From contig NW_020654748.1 in assembly GCF_003589595.1 (NCBI RefSeq), positions 5,664,259 to 5,728,258 of the forward strand: a stretch of 64,000 nucleotides of DNA, in the 5' to 3' direction. A program made the position numbers and the translations under genes. Numbering within the stretch: position 1 is the stretch's first letter; every line of letters begins with the position of its first letter. The DNA comes from Hyposmocoma kahamanoa. Taxonomy: Eukaryota > Arthropoda > Insecta > Lepidoptera > Cosmopterigidae. Positions 22,801 through 36,300 of this stretch are shown here, piece after piece. Below the pieces are notes generated by a model, which saw only the letters and a program-made list of their open reading frames with translations, was not told where the DNA came from and searched no databases.

Positions 22801-25800
22801 CAAGATTCTAAGTGGACTTATATTAACTTGCGATACTGACTAAACATCTTTATTAACTTCCTAATTACGTTCTCAGTGTTCTTGCATTCTTATTAGGGGC
22901 TTAAATTTCCTATCTCCCAACTTTCCAATTATGGGCATTTATAATTTTATTTTTTATATCCATTTCAATCCAAAACACAACGGTGGTAACACTACGACAC
23001 ACAGTGTATGCCCACAAATAAAATCAAGTGATCCCGGCAACGATAAGCATTCTTTAATTAACTTGAAAGTACCTAATGTGTAACACGTCACATAAATCAT
23101 CCAAACCCTGTGATTTACGCCCTTTGACGCCACAGGCTAATCAAATTGCCACACCGACGGAAAGTCTAACATGGTTTGCACAGCGAGCCGGACGTGTAAA
23201 CAAAGCTACGGAGGCACCAATCTAAAGGAAAACAACCTAGGCAATAAATTGCGGCGTTTCAGAGCGCGACGAACGTCCACGTTGCATATTCATCTTTCAT
23301 ACGCGCTCGTCCCAATTTGCCCGAAATTCGAACAAACCGGTTAAAACGCCGAACATGCGAAATGGCGTACCGAACTAAAACGTGGCATGCTTTGTTTGCC
23401 AGCAGCGCCCTCTACTACTTCGAGGCGGTGAAACTCGATGCCGAGCAAAGTTTTAAGTGTTTACATTTCTGTTCTGTCGCTTTTTGCCAATTCTACTTAA
23501 TGGGTACGCAGGCAGTTCTCCAACACCTCGTTTAATTTGGCCGTCTGGGTGTATTTTAGTATTTATTCAAATTGGCAAGTCTCTGCCAAAAACTTGTCTT
23601 ATTAGTAAAAGTTGTTTTGTTTTCAACCATCGCTTCTACATCAGTGAAAACACTGTGCGCATATTTCTTGGCTTGGCGTGTACAGTATTGCGATATTAAG
23701 GCAATAAGTGCCAGATTTTACAAAACCTTGTACCCGTAGTTGAACAATTATACATACAAACTTTGGCTAAGGGAACCGTACCTAGATTTCATCTAAAATT
23801 CCGAGGTCGTGACCACGCAATATGCCTGACAGGGTGTTCAGAGTATTGCTCCCAACTTAATTATTAACGATCACTTAAGACGGTGGCACGTGTATTTGAC
23901 AAATGGGAAATTATACCAGTCACCTAGTAGCCCCCGTGATTTAGTGGATGTCCCACTCGAGAGTGAGCCTGCCGCTCTTCAAAAATCGCTGTACACATAA
24001 GTATTTATACACTACCTATTTTATTGCACAATAGACCCGGAAAAGAGAAAAAATAAAATTAGATTAGTAAAGTTGTACGGTATTACACCTATATAGCTTT
24101 TGCATTTTAATGTATGGTCTTAAATCTCCGTTTCAATTAAGCTGGTTCTTTCAATCCGGAAGCAGTGTTGCTTTGCGATAGAACGACATGGCGGTGATAC
24201 TAGACCAGGATCTAAATAATGACTCATACAACCATTCAAGTAATTTTTTAAATTGAAACTAACTAAATTTAAACCTATTTAAAATCGTAGTCAAATGTCA
24301 TTTAATGCATTTTGTTAAAATTACTACTACATTGCCAAAAGGTCGTGGTTTGACCTACCGCCTTTCAAGCGGAGGTCTCGTGAGTTTTCCGAAATTTATA
24401 TGCGAAATTTTATTTGAAATTTACCATAACTTTTTTTCGGTAAAGGTAAATATCGTGATGGAACCTTCACGGCGAAGACGGTTCGCAACCCGCATTGAAC
24501 CAGAGTGGCGGCCTAAACCCCCGCCTTAGAGGAGATCCGTACACAGACGTCACACTGTATAAAATGGATCGATGATGATGTATACGAAAATATATAAATT
24601 CGAGATCTCTTAAGGCGAGGTGTCGCGAGCCGTTTTAGGAGATGAGGCGTGGGGGACCGACTCTCGCGTCCCGCAATCCGCGCGCTTAAAATAAGAACAG
24701 GCGGAAAAAAATTTATACAGATCAGACGTTGACAAGCGCTGAATGTCGCCTGACGGGGTAGCGGGCGGCGAGACGCGTCGTTAAATTGCGGGGAAATTTT
24801 CAAGTTTTGTGATAAATGTGAATTTAATAACTATAGGGATTTAGATGAAAACCAAAATTTAGTAGGTTCTCTGTAGTACTTAAAGAGAAATATCTAAATA
24901 TAAAAATGATATGTAAAGTGGGATATTTTATTTTTAAATAATTCGTTTTAGAGTTTTATTTTAGCTTGCTTTCGGAATTTTATATGATCGGATATAGTAC
25001 ATCCTATCATGTAACGAATTAGCACATTCTTTAAACAATCTGTCTATAAGTGTCTTTTATATTTTTTGTCAGACCGTTATTTAACAGTAAATACTTAAAC
25101 CATTACAACAAAACACTTTTTCCCGTTTGTACAAAGGAGTAGTCCTTTTCACTCGCCTTAAGTACAATCTCAGGTCATAAACTAATATTAGGAAAGTCCC
25201 TTGGAAGATTGTATTCATCAACGAGGTAGCTACGACGTTGCTGTATACTATAACCGTAAATTAACTGAGATAAACCTTAATCAAACATCCCTTGTGTTCG
25301 ATTCCGTTTATTGCATAACAATAGTTCTGATTTACGATTTAGGATTGCGAGGGCGCGTCGGGATTATTCAACGTTGGTATTATTTTATACGTTGATTGCT
25401 TGTTATTAACTGTGAAAGACTGATTAAATAGACTATTAAAACGTAAATTTCCCTCATTGTGTTTTATTTTTAATTATATTTAGAAACTAACCAAACAGGG
25501 GCTTAGTTGCTCAACAATTGACGCTTCTAAAAGCGCTCACTGTAACTTTCAAGTCTTATACTGTAGTAGTATAAGGCTTGAAAGTTACAGTGAGCGCTGT
25601 AGTAGTAGAGAGTAGCTGTAGAGCTACTCTTGAAGTTTCTTACGTATACTTTTAAGTATCTAAATTAGAGGATATACAGTTTATTAGTAGATATCGTGGT
25701 AAAACAATTTTCTTAAAAAGGAATCTTTTACCCTTACGGACAAGATTGGAACACGGTTGGCTAATAGCAAAAATCTATTTTTTTTAAACAACTTGCTACT

Positions 25801-28800
25801 ACTATTTTATTACATTAAATGCAGAATACGTCTATAATAGGTAGACTTGGTACACATATAACCACAATGCTAATGTAAAGTTACACTGTTATCTAAAAAA
25901 GAAGTATAATACTGTTGATGTACCTTATTTATAAAATAAATAAATAAACAACGGAACCGCTGCCGCTGATGCCAATTAATACGTTTATTATTTGTAGTTT
26001 GGTTACCATAGAAACATATCTAATAACTCATACATAACTTAAATAAAAACGTATATATTTTCTCTCTCTTTAATGAGATCTCTCTCTAATGTTATTGTAA
26101 TATCGATCGTCAAACACTACAATTTACGACAACGCGACGTACATGTTCAGTACCAACCTGTGTCTCTTATAAACAAGCAAGTTGCTATTTCTTTTATAAC
26201 AACATGGTTTGCCTCCTTGGAATTGGTGATTGCCAGTTCGGGAGCATGAAAAACTCAGTGGAATATAATCTGTATGCAATAGTAATTTTTAGTCCTGGTT
26301 TTTATTTTATTTTAATAACACGTAAGAAGAAGAAGGCAATAAAATAATTTTGCAATGCAAACGCACCTCTGTAAACCCTCCCGAGTTGTTTATAAGTCTA
26401 TCTCGTAGGTATTAACAGTGGCTTCGCCATTGCGCCGAAAATGTACTTAACAGCTTATCCATAATGAAACCGGAACTATTGCTCTAGACAACTCGCGAAA
26501 TGCAAATCCAATTTCCTCTCGGATTTAGTTGGCTAATCTGATTGATCAAACTTTGGTTACCTTGTTTAAATTGTCATCCAATTTATACCTGCGATTTATG
26601 TAGGTTATATCTTTTAGTACATTATAGCTATTCGTTATATACTCTTATACAATCGGTATCAAAACTGTTGTTAAATTTACCGATACGAACTACAGTTATA
26701 TGTTTTCGCGATTGCTTCACATTGGAGACGAAAGTATTTTTTTCCGGATTATCTTTTCCACTAAGTTCAACTACAAGTTCAATCAGTTGAACTAATCGGA
26801 CACAAATATTCCAATTAGTTCAACTAGGTACAACTTTTCAAAAAGTTGAAGTTATTGGACGAAATTCATCCTGTTAGTTCAACTTTCCAATTATTTCAAG
26901 AATATATATATATATATACGAATAATACATCTCGGTAAACCGTGACCTAAGAATCTGTAACAAGCCCGAAACTTTGAAAGAAACACGTTTTACGCAACAT
27001 TAAATTCGTTTTTTTATCATATCAAGCGACACGCCTATCCATGAGAGTTGCAGTGCCGCTTAGAGCTTTAAATAGCAAAGAATGGTTCCACGTGCCTGCA
27101 GTAATGCTCTCATTGCTGCTTGACGGCAGAAATAAATAAGGTAGCAGTACTTCCCTGGACGAAGAACTTTTTCACAATGACCGCTACTGCTACTAAATGG
27201 TTTCATTTCCGATGTCGAGGTAAGTTAATAAGGATTGGTTAACACAAGAAAACGACGCGTGTTTTTCAGCCGGACAAGGTATAGTAATAAGAAACAAAAA
27301 AATGAACACAGCATTTTTTATGGGGTTCAAAACATTTTAATCGTCAATAAAAAAGAAATTTAATAGAAAATCGCCTTCGAGTGGGTTTATTAGAGAAACT
27401 AAATGATTAAGTAAGAAGAAAAACTTGTATCGTTTAGGCTAAGAGCTGTACCACACGGGCGTTGCCAGTTCGTTGCGTCGTCAAACGCTATGCTTTATTG
27501 CACTGAGTTGCTTGTCGCTCTGATTTATATGTACAACGCAGCGCCACGATGCAACGTCATCGCCGCCGATGCAACGCGTCGTGTGGCATCATTCTATACT
27601 AGACATCCGAACGAATAATAATGTGCGAGACAATCGCCACATCCCAACTACGCCAATTTCTTGTAGTATGAGTTCCAAAGCAACGGAATTCATTCCGGGA
27701 CACTACTCAGAACACCAAGAGCAGTAACAAATTTAGTTAAGTTTATTTGCCAAATTGGTCCTAGCTGTAATCGAACTCAGGAACTCCTCATTCAGTGCCC
27801 ACAGTACAAGCCATTGGGTCACCGAGGTCTTTTAAAAAGAAGATGTACAAATTGATGGTAAAATTTGAAAATCGAATTGAAATTCGTTTATAAATAAAAG
27901 TTACAGATATTTAGAAAGCAGAACCAAAAACGGTGGGAAACTTGATTGTGACGTCACACCTTTGACGGAGCCATACAAGCTATATACTAATGAACGTTTC
28001 GCTAAACAGTGACGGAATATCACCGCTGACTTTAACTATTAATATCTCTGAATTGAAATATCGAAAAACGAATTCGAGATTCATGTTCAGCACGTTTGTG
28101 TCATTCGATTGAAGCAATACATTTTTTTTAGTCAAATATCGTGTTATGTAATAGATAACATAATATGAAAATTAAATACTTTACATCATCATGAACCCAT
28201 TATGGGAGTCTCCACAATCTTTAGCGTCCTGTTCAGAAAAAGATCACACAGTTTTCACATGTTTTCCAAGAGTTTATAGTATTTCAGCCCCCTGAGGAAG
28301 ATTTCTCAGTCCCAGAGACCCGTGAAATTTAACATCTCCTTACAGGATGCAGGAGTTTACAAGCTTGACTGCAAATACGTTCTCTCAGTATTAGACAAAC
28401 AAAGCGAAGTATTTGTACCCGCGTCGAAGAACATAAATAGCTGATGTCAAACACCGTGTAAATAAACCAGTATGCGAGCATGTCATGTATAAACATAGAC
28501 AGTCTATTAATGACAAACCGCAGGTCCTTGGAAAAGAAGTCCGTTACCTACCCAGGATGCTGACAGTGGACATTGAAATTTTAAAAAATCCTAATTTCAA
28601 AAGGGAAGATAGTTTCTCTGAATATTTCCCTGATGAAAAATCCCAAGCAGACATAAGACTGCTGTACTAAGTAGTATGTTTTTAATTGCCATTATTAATT
28701 ACTAATAAAAATAAATTTAATAAAATTTTATATTATTATAATGTCAGTACAAAGTACTAAAAAAACCGACTACAAAAGTCATTCAACCCCTAGTATGCCA

Positions 28801-31800
28801 CCCTTAGAGGTGGAATATTTTCTTCAAATTTAAATGGGACCACTATTAGGGTGCCCACTTTCAAACAAAAAAGAATCATTAAAATCGGTTCACAAATGCC
28901 GCCGGAGTTAAGTTTAGTTACCTTCTCCTTTTTTTAAGTCGGTTAAAAATAAAATTGATTTATAAAACAAGTATACATACTTGGATGTAAATTGGAAAGT
29001 ATCTTTAAAAAAAATAAAAATAAATAAGTTTTGTAACAATAGTGAAAAATAGCATAACTGGTTGATGACTACCGTCTCAGTCAACCGTGATCATGGGACC
29101 TGCAAAGGGCCCGAAACGTTGGTTCGTTTGAAAAAACAAATATACGCGATTTGAATCCGGAAAAAACAGTTTCATTTCCTATATTAAATGTAAAATATTT
29201 ACAAAGAGCAACCCCTAGAGTTTCTTGCTCATTCTTCTCTGGGGAAATTGCATTACGAATGAGCAGTAACGTTTAAGTATAATTTGCTTACCTATGAAAT
29301 AAACATTAGACTAATAAATGTCATTCAATGGTCGATGTGATTAATTTTTTTTCGTTCTCGTAGTGTTTCTGCCAGAATGTCATTTCGTCAAAGTTTCTTC
29401 TAATATACAAGCCAAGTCTCGACAGCCCTTATTATTAATTAATTCATATACTTGGGAAAAGTTTTAATTGGTTTTCTTCTTATTGTATTCCTAGCTACTT
29501 ACGTACTTTATAATTGCTGAGTGATACATTCTGTATTATTATTATTAATGGAATTTTTGTATTGCTATGTACATATAAAGGGTATTTTTTTCTTATAAAA
29601 CGCGCGATTTAAAACACAACATTTTATAAAATAATTAACATTATATTATTATTAATACAAAGATAGAACACTCAGAAAAATTCCTTCAAACCGATGTACC
29701 GTGTCAGACGCTATACCAACTAAGTCACGGAACGAACGGTTATTATAATTATAACAAACTAGTGGAGTCATTTCACATAAAAATTAATTGAATATCAATT
29801 CAATAAAAAATTAAATACAATGAATAGCGACATCTCTAGCCAGGGCTGGTAGCTGTAAAGATATCTAACTGGGTGATGAAATACTTAAGATTTCTCATAG
29901 ATGGCGCTACAGCTAAAAGGTCGTTGAAAAACCAAATACAAAGACACGACAACAAACACATAGAAATATATTCGTGGGATCCGCTGGTTCGTTCCGTGGT
30001 ACAGCGTCTGCCACGGTATGCTAGAAGACGTCGGTTCCAATCCGGCCGGTTCGAAGGAATTATTTCTGAATGTTCGATTTTTGTATTTAATAATTATAAG
30101 AAACTAGTGGAGTAATTTCACATAAAAAATAATTGAGTATCAATTCAATAAAAAATTAAATGATTGACGTTGTTAATACACATTTCTTATATTTGTAGGT
30201 GAGTGATAAAGAACCTTAAGTCGCATCACCGTAAGAGAAGCATGAAAACCTGTTTTGCCAGATTAAATTGTTTTTACTATTAAATAACGGTGTTATAAAA
30301 AATATCCGACATACCTAATTGTCTTATCCGATCATATAGAAAACCCGAAAACAGGCTACAATAAAAGTCTAAAACAAGTTATTTAAGAATAAAATATCTA
30401 ACCTGACACATAATTTTTATATGCAGATATTTCTCTTTATGTACTACAGAGAACCTGCAAAATTTTGCTTTTCAACTGAAGCCCTATAGTTATTAAATTA
30501 ATCAGAATTGATCTCTAAACTTGAAAATTGTCCAGCGGTTTTACAATACGCCGCGTCTCTAGTCGAGCCCTTGTCAACGTCGGATCTGTGTCAAGTTTTC
30601 TCCGCATGTTCTCATTTTATTGATATCAATTTTAAGCGCCCGGATTACGGACGCGATACACACCTCACCTCCTAAAACCCAGCCACGCGTCAAAATATCT
30701 CCTCCTAAATACCTGCCTTAAGTATAAGTCATTTTAAATTTGTATTAAATTGATATTCAATTATTTTTTGTGAAATTACTCCTCTAGTTTGTTATAATTA
30801 TTAATACAAAGATCGACTTTTCTAAGTGTATGATCTTTGTATTAATAATTATAAGTAATTTTTACAACAATGCGTTTTAAAGAGAATGAGGCTCTTAATT
30901 AGGCATTTAAAATCAATCTTAAGGTCAAATAAAATATGTTAAATGAAAAACAACAAGATTTAAGTAATATTATGTATTTTACCATTGCGTGATTTTTAGC
31001 ATTCAAAAGCAATGGTTTGTAAACAACATTTAAATTTCAAAATATGGACATAAGATCCTTGACCTCTCACATACAGACATATTTCTTTTCATCACGAGTT
31101 CATTTTAAAGTATATTTAAGAAAATCTGTAATTAGTCTTTATATAGATATATAGTTCGTATATTTTAATTGTGATAGACTGTATATTTAATAAATCAAAT
31201 CAAAATTATTTCATGAATAACTTTGTTTTAGATTTAATTAACACTTCAATACGTAATAATGATATGGCAAGTGTATAAATAACACACAAACACGTTTTGA
31301 AATTAATTATTTCGTGAAATTGCTTATTTTATGATGAACGGTTTAATTTGATATTCTCATAAATGAAAAATGTCGTTTTTGCTGTAAATTTAAGAAAAAA
31401 AAACTTTTTTCTCGCAAAATATTACATTACTGATGCTAATTTTAAAAACAATATTTATATGTATATATATATATATGAAATATAATATATGAAATTTGAA
31501 ATATATAATATATATATGAAATTATTACGTATAATATATGAAAAACGCCCAGAATTGGTGAACTGTCAAGGTGTCGTGTTTCACCATGATACTTAATTCC
31601 AAATCACACACTTTAAGAAGCCAACAAAAACTATTGCAGTTAGGTTCTCAATCAAATCTCCTCTTTGGCTGCGGAGCTGTAAGCCACGCTTACTTCTGAC
31701 GCCGAGGTGTCTCTCCAGTTCGAAAACCTACGCGACTGGAGGGACCGGAGAAGGTTTAGCTCATCCTCTACTAACTCTTCGGGCTAGTACCGGAGATGTC

Positions 31801-33260
31801 GGTCGCAGTGTCCTGTGACAATGCCCGGAGATAGTTTCTAACTTAAAGGGCAACTCACGTGCTCCGCGAGGCCCTCATTTAAACAGCTACTAAGACGCGC
31901 TAGCTGTGCGCGGTATGAACGCCCCGGCCACATGCTACCGGGACAGATGAACGTGTTCATCCCTGCAGCTAACCACAAACCAGACACGCCTGTGAAAGCG
32001 TATCACTGGCGAAGGGCTTGGCCCGGACGCCCGTACGTCGTCCTGATCTTCTCAATCAGGTCCTGACCCCAGATCAGCCCGTTTACACGGACTTCATCCG
32101 GTTCTCAAAAATCTAGTGCCTAAGGTCAGCTGCGCCGGATGCATACTTTCCAGATAGGTATCGGAGCTCACTTCCCGTTGCGCTCTGCACAACTAACGGT
32201 TGCTACCCCAATGAATGAACAACTCATGGATGCCGCCAAGCAATGAAACCATTATTGCGTCCCGATTTTGAAGGGTAAAGATACTGGTAAAATTACAAGT
32301 CTTGTCAACTTTATGTCTCAGGGTGGCGGGCGCAGTGGCAGTATTCCTTTGCTATCTATATGATTTAAAGCTCTGAGTGGCATTGCAACTGGTCTTCTGA
32401 CTTGTTCGTCCCATCGCTTGATATCATATTCATATTAATATTTTTTATTTGCAAGTTACATGGTTATATAACGGGTGTTCTTATGTTAATGGTACTTGAC
32501 ATGTAACACCCCATAGGGGCACTACAATATAAAAAAAAGATTAAAGTTTCTTGATGTCTATTCGATGTTTTTCTTTTTAGTAATAAATGAGTAACAAGAG
32601 ACGCTAAGATGTTTCACTAACTAATCATGTACTTACCAACAACACGCATGTAAGCGCTTTTGAAGACCGTGTGGAAGTAGGGTGCGTCGGCAGAGACCTC
32701 ACAACGGTAGCGCCCGCTAAGTCCGCGCGTCTCCACGCGGAGGACCACTTGGTGGGCCCCCGAACGTGACACCTGGGTCAAAAAGGGAAAGTGTCAATTA
32801 TAAAATTCAGGAAAGGTACGTGACAAAATGATTTCCTTTACTTTCTCACAATTCGTGAAGACAAAGTAAATGCGCGAATGTCTAAAGTCGATTTTCTTTC
32901 ATAAATTTTCAACCCTAACACAGAAATATTTGTGAACTTTTTTACTACAGCAGCTAAAGTACACTGTATAGCGTGTGATGCTAGAACTGCTGGTGATAAA
33001 CGCAGCATTTCAGGTTCATTGACTGTTCCCGCTTCCGAGCATTCAAACGATTACCATTAATACGACTATTAATCACAAAGACCGTAACACCATCAAACTA
33101 CACCATCAAATTCGTAAATAAAATATTCTTTATTACACCAAATAAATACAACAGAAATATTAATTGAACAGAAGGTGAGCCAAAGTGAACTTATCTCTAA
33201 AAGAGATCTTTTCCAGCCAACCCATGGCTATGAGAGCAAATGTCATAAGCGGGCAACAGC

Positions 33261-33300
<40 letters not shown>

Positions 33301-36300
33301 CAATAGAGGGAGAGATATTGTAAACTGGTAGATAATTAAAAAAAATACCGTGACCTGATTACATAAGGATTATATATATAGATAAATTATATAGATTATA
33401 TTATAGATAAATAAACATAAAAATATTACAATTTACGTTAATAAAATAAATAATATGAAGAAATAACACTAGTTACAGCACGAATATAAAGTTTGCATTT
33501 TAACAGCACTAAAGGTAAGTTCACCTGTGGTGTCTTTTTATATTGTTAATATTTCTTTCGTTACTTGGTGCAATAAACAAATTATCTCTTACTTCAAATA
33601 TCAAAGGGAAAATATTAATATCAGATCGAAGAACGGAATACAGATTTTCGTCTAATATACGTAACGGGTCAACTGACAATAACCTTAAACAAATAGTAAA
33701 AATTATTTTATCGGACCGTAATCTAGAAACAACACGAAAAGCCGTTCAGAAAATAACGCTGTTCTGCACGAGTAATCCGCATAACGATAACCATTTGCCG
33801 TATATTTATAGCAAAATATCATGAACACGGGCTTCGGGTGGACAGTGGGATTTCTGATAAAAGATATTGAAGGAAAGGGGATATAAAATTATATTAAATA
33901 TAACATTTTTGCTATGTTTACTTACATAACCAATGAGTAAATACTTGACATGAATTGATTAATATTTTAGTAGCAATAGAGGCCCTTGTGAAAGAGTTCG
34001 TCCAGTCAAGTACTCTCACCTACCTATTTCTGCCGCCAAGCAACAGTATGAGCATTACTACATTCTGGTTTTGATGGGTGAGGGAGCTGGTAAAATTACA
34101 GAAACATGGTACTTGTCAACTTATGTCTGAGGGTGACAGGCGCAGTAGTAATTCCCCTACTAAAGTGGAGTGCCACTCAGACTTTAAAACGCGATCTTTC
34201 ATTTTACTAATCGCCTATCTATGACAGTTGCTGTGGCAACTGTCATGGATAGGCGAATAGTAAAATGAAAGAAAATATATATGAAATTTAAATAAAAATA
34301 TTACAATTTAAGTTCGTTTTATTGATATACTGTTATTTACACATAATAATTTATAAGTATTTCACGTGCGTATGTAGTTGTGTATATACTTCCAATTATG
34401 TCGATTTTATTGTCTGTTTATTTATTTATTATTGTCAGTGGCTCACTCGCCACGGGCTTCCTGAAAATCACCGCGCGAAATGGTTTAAAAAAAACCGTTT
34501 GTGGCTAAAGCTGTGCAAGTTCCGATTGTACTGCATAATTAATAACGCACACACTCAAAATAGCCCCGCGCTAAGGAAACCCCGTGTCGCGGGTGCCATA
34601 GACACACACAGAGACAACCACAAATTACATCCAAACTCATGAGAGAAATAAATGTAGGCCATTCAAATATTTCTCCCGGCCCGAGAATCGAACCTGGGAC
34701 CTCTGCGTGGCAGTCTGGCATGGTAACCGTTCAGCCACTGAGGCAGTCCATGTATGTCATATATATATAACAATTGTTTTAGTTTATTATTATTATTATT
34801 GTTCCTCTGTTGTTTTGTTTATATGCGTATCTGTGCTTGTGTAATAAACAGTTTTCTTTCTTTTTTTCTATAATAACATGCACCGTATCTAGTCATGCAT
34901 CATTTTGTTATCAAGTTAACCGTAATCGTATAACAAGTAGCAATAAGTTTTTGACCGTACGGAACTAGTGAAGAATCAAATTGAGCAAAAAGCATCGATC
35001 CGTCTTACGGAGTCGGTCCACTTCGAACTACCGCCGAACTAAATCATGCCCGTCTCGCTCTCCAAAGACGCCTGACCCGATTTTCAAGGATCGAGCAGCA
35101 CCACATTCGAGAGCGTTTTGACTTACACTCTACGCGATGCAAACCGGAGCATTCGTTACTCCGTGAAAGGGTTTTTAATGTATTATTTTGGCACAATGTT
35201 ATAGCGCGAGTGGCGTCGTGCCAACGCCTAAAGGTTTAACGTGCCCGCCGACGAGATTCTTAAGTGATTTTTTGCCGAGTACAAGCAGAAGGCGGTTTAA
35301 CGAACTACTGCTCGTAGCAAGATGTCGCAAAGTCGTTGACCCATATATGATTACAGTTATGACGTTGTTTATCGCTACGACGTTAGTGAGCCGTTTGCGT
35401 AAGAATCTCTTTTTATTTTCACGTTCACGTTCGCGAACAAAATGAATACGGTAAAAGTTTTGTTATTGGGGATAATATGCTTAATTAGCATATTATCCCC
35501 TATATATATATTATAGCTATTAAGTCACTTACTTTAGATCAATAATAGAGAATAATATCGGAATTATAACTTCATGAATATAGGTATTTAGGCACTATAT
35601 TGTGTTACTAATTGAGAGATTTGATTGATACCATTGAACTAATTAGCAGAATTCTATATTTAATAACACTCCAATTGATGAATCTACAATCTATCTTAAT
35701 AAGATCACACATAATTCTGAATCTTCTAATAACTATAATCTCAAATCTTAAGACTTAAAAATATGCCTATAACAACACCGGTATCGCGTCGACGTCAACT
35801 TATGTTGATTATAATGAAACTTAAGTGTAAATACATCACAGTAAGTATATAGCTACGTACCACAATAAAAAGAAACATTCCATTCCATTAAATAAATCAA
35901 CACCATCCATAACAAAAAAAAAACAACCATCCGTCTTCGATCTTCTATTTTTTCTGTTGATGCGTACTTCCTTTTTTGCTTTCCTTTCTTTCATTGTAAA
36001 AAAAAATCAACTTACGTCAACACTGATTCCAGTTTGAGAGAATACGCGCGTATTTGGCATCTCCTTTGGCACGAAGCGGAAGAACTCCTGAGCACCATGG
36101 TACCATTTCACGGTGTAGAGCGCCTCGCCTATGTCCAGTGCCCAGCGGCAGCCCAGAGTCGTACTAGTGCCAACGCCCACGGCCTCGGGTACGCTTAGCT
36201 GGATGTCTCGCAGACATAGCACACCTGGGGGAAACGTTTTCAAATGAGTGATACTCTAATTCAGCCCTCCTTTGCCTCTGCCATGAGTTTATAGCGCTAG

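Larger units (their letters stand above)
28256..29184 (+). mobile_element. Penelope-like element, 5' truncated, interrupted
   Basis: Order: GIY-YIG coding remnant (28331-28670), AT-rich 3' region, a family B insertion (28761-28946), then the terminal unit with the ribozyme-like motif (29082-29126) and the arm ending CAGTTTCATTTCCTAT at 29184. The same order without interruption is found at 40275-41118. Start coordinate is approximate and the left arm is missing. Confidence 0.8.

Noticed and set aside
34950..35445. Less AT-rich patch with 85-codon frame as a possible exon
   Set aside because: No splice-phase partner or family feature could be found.
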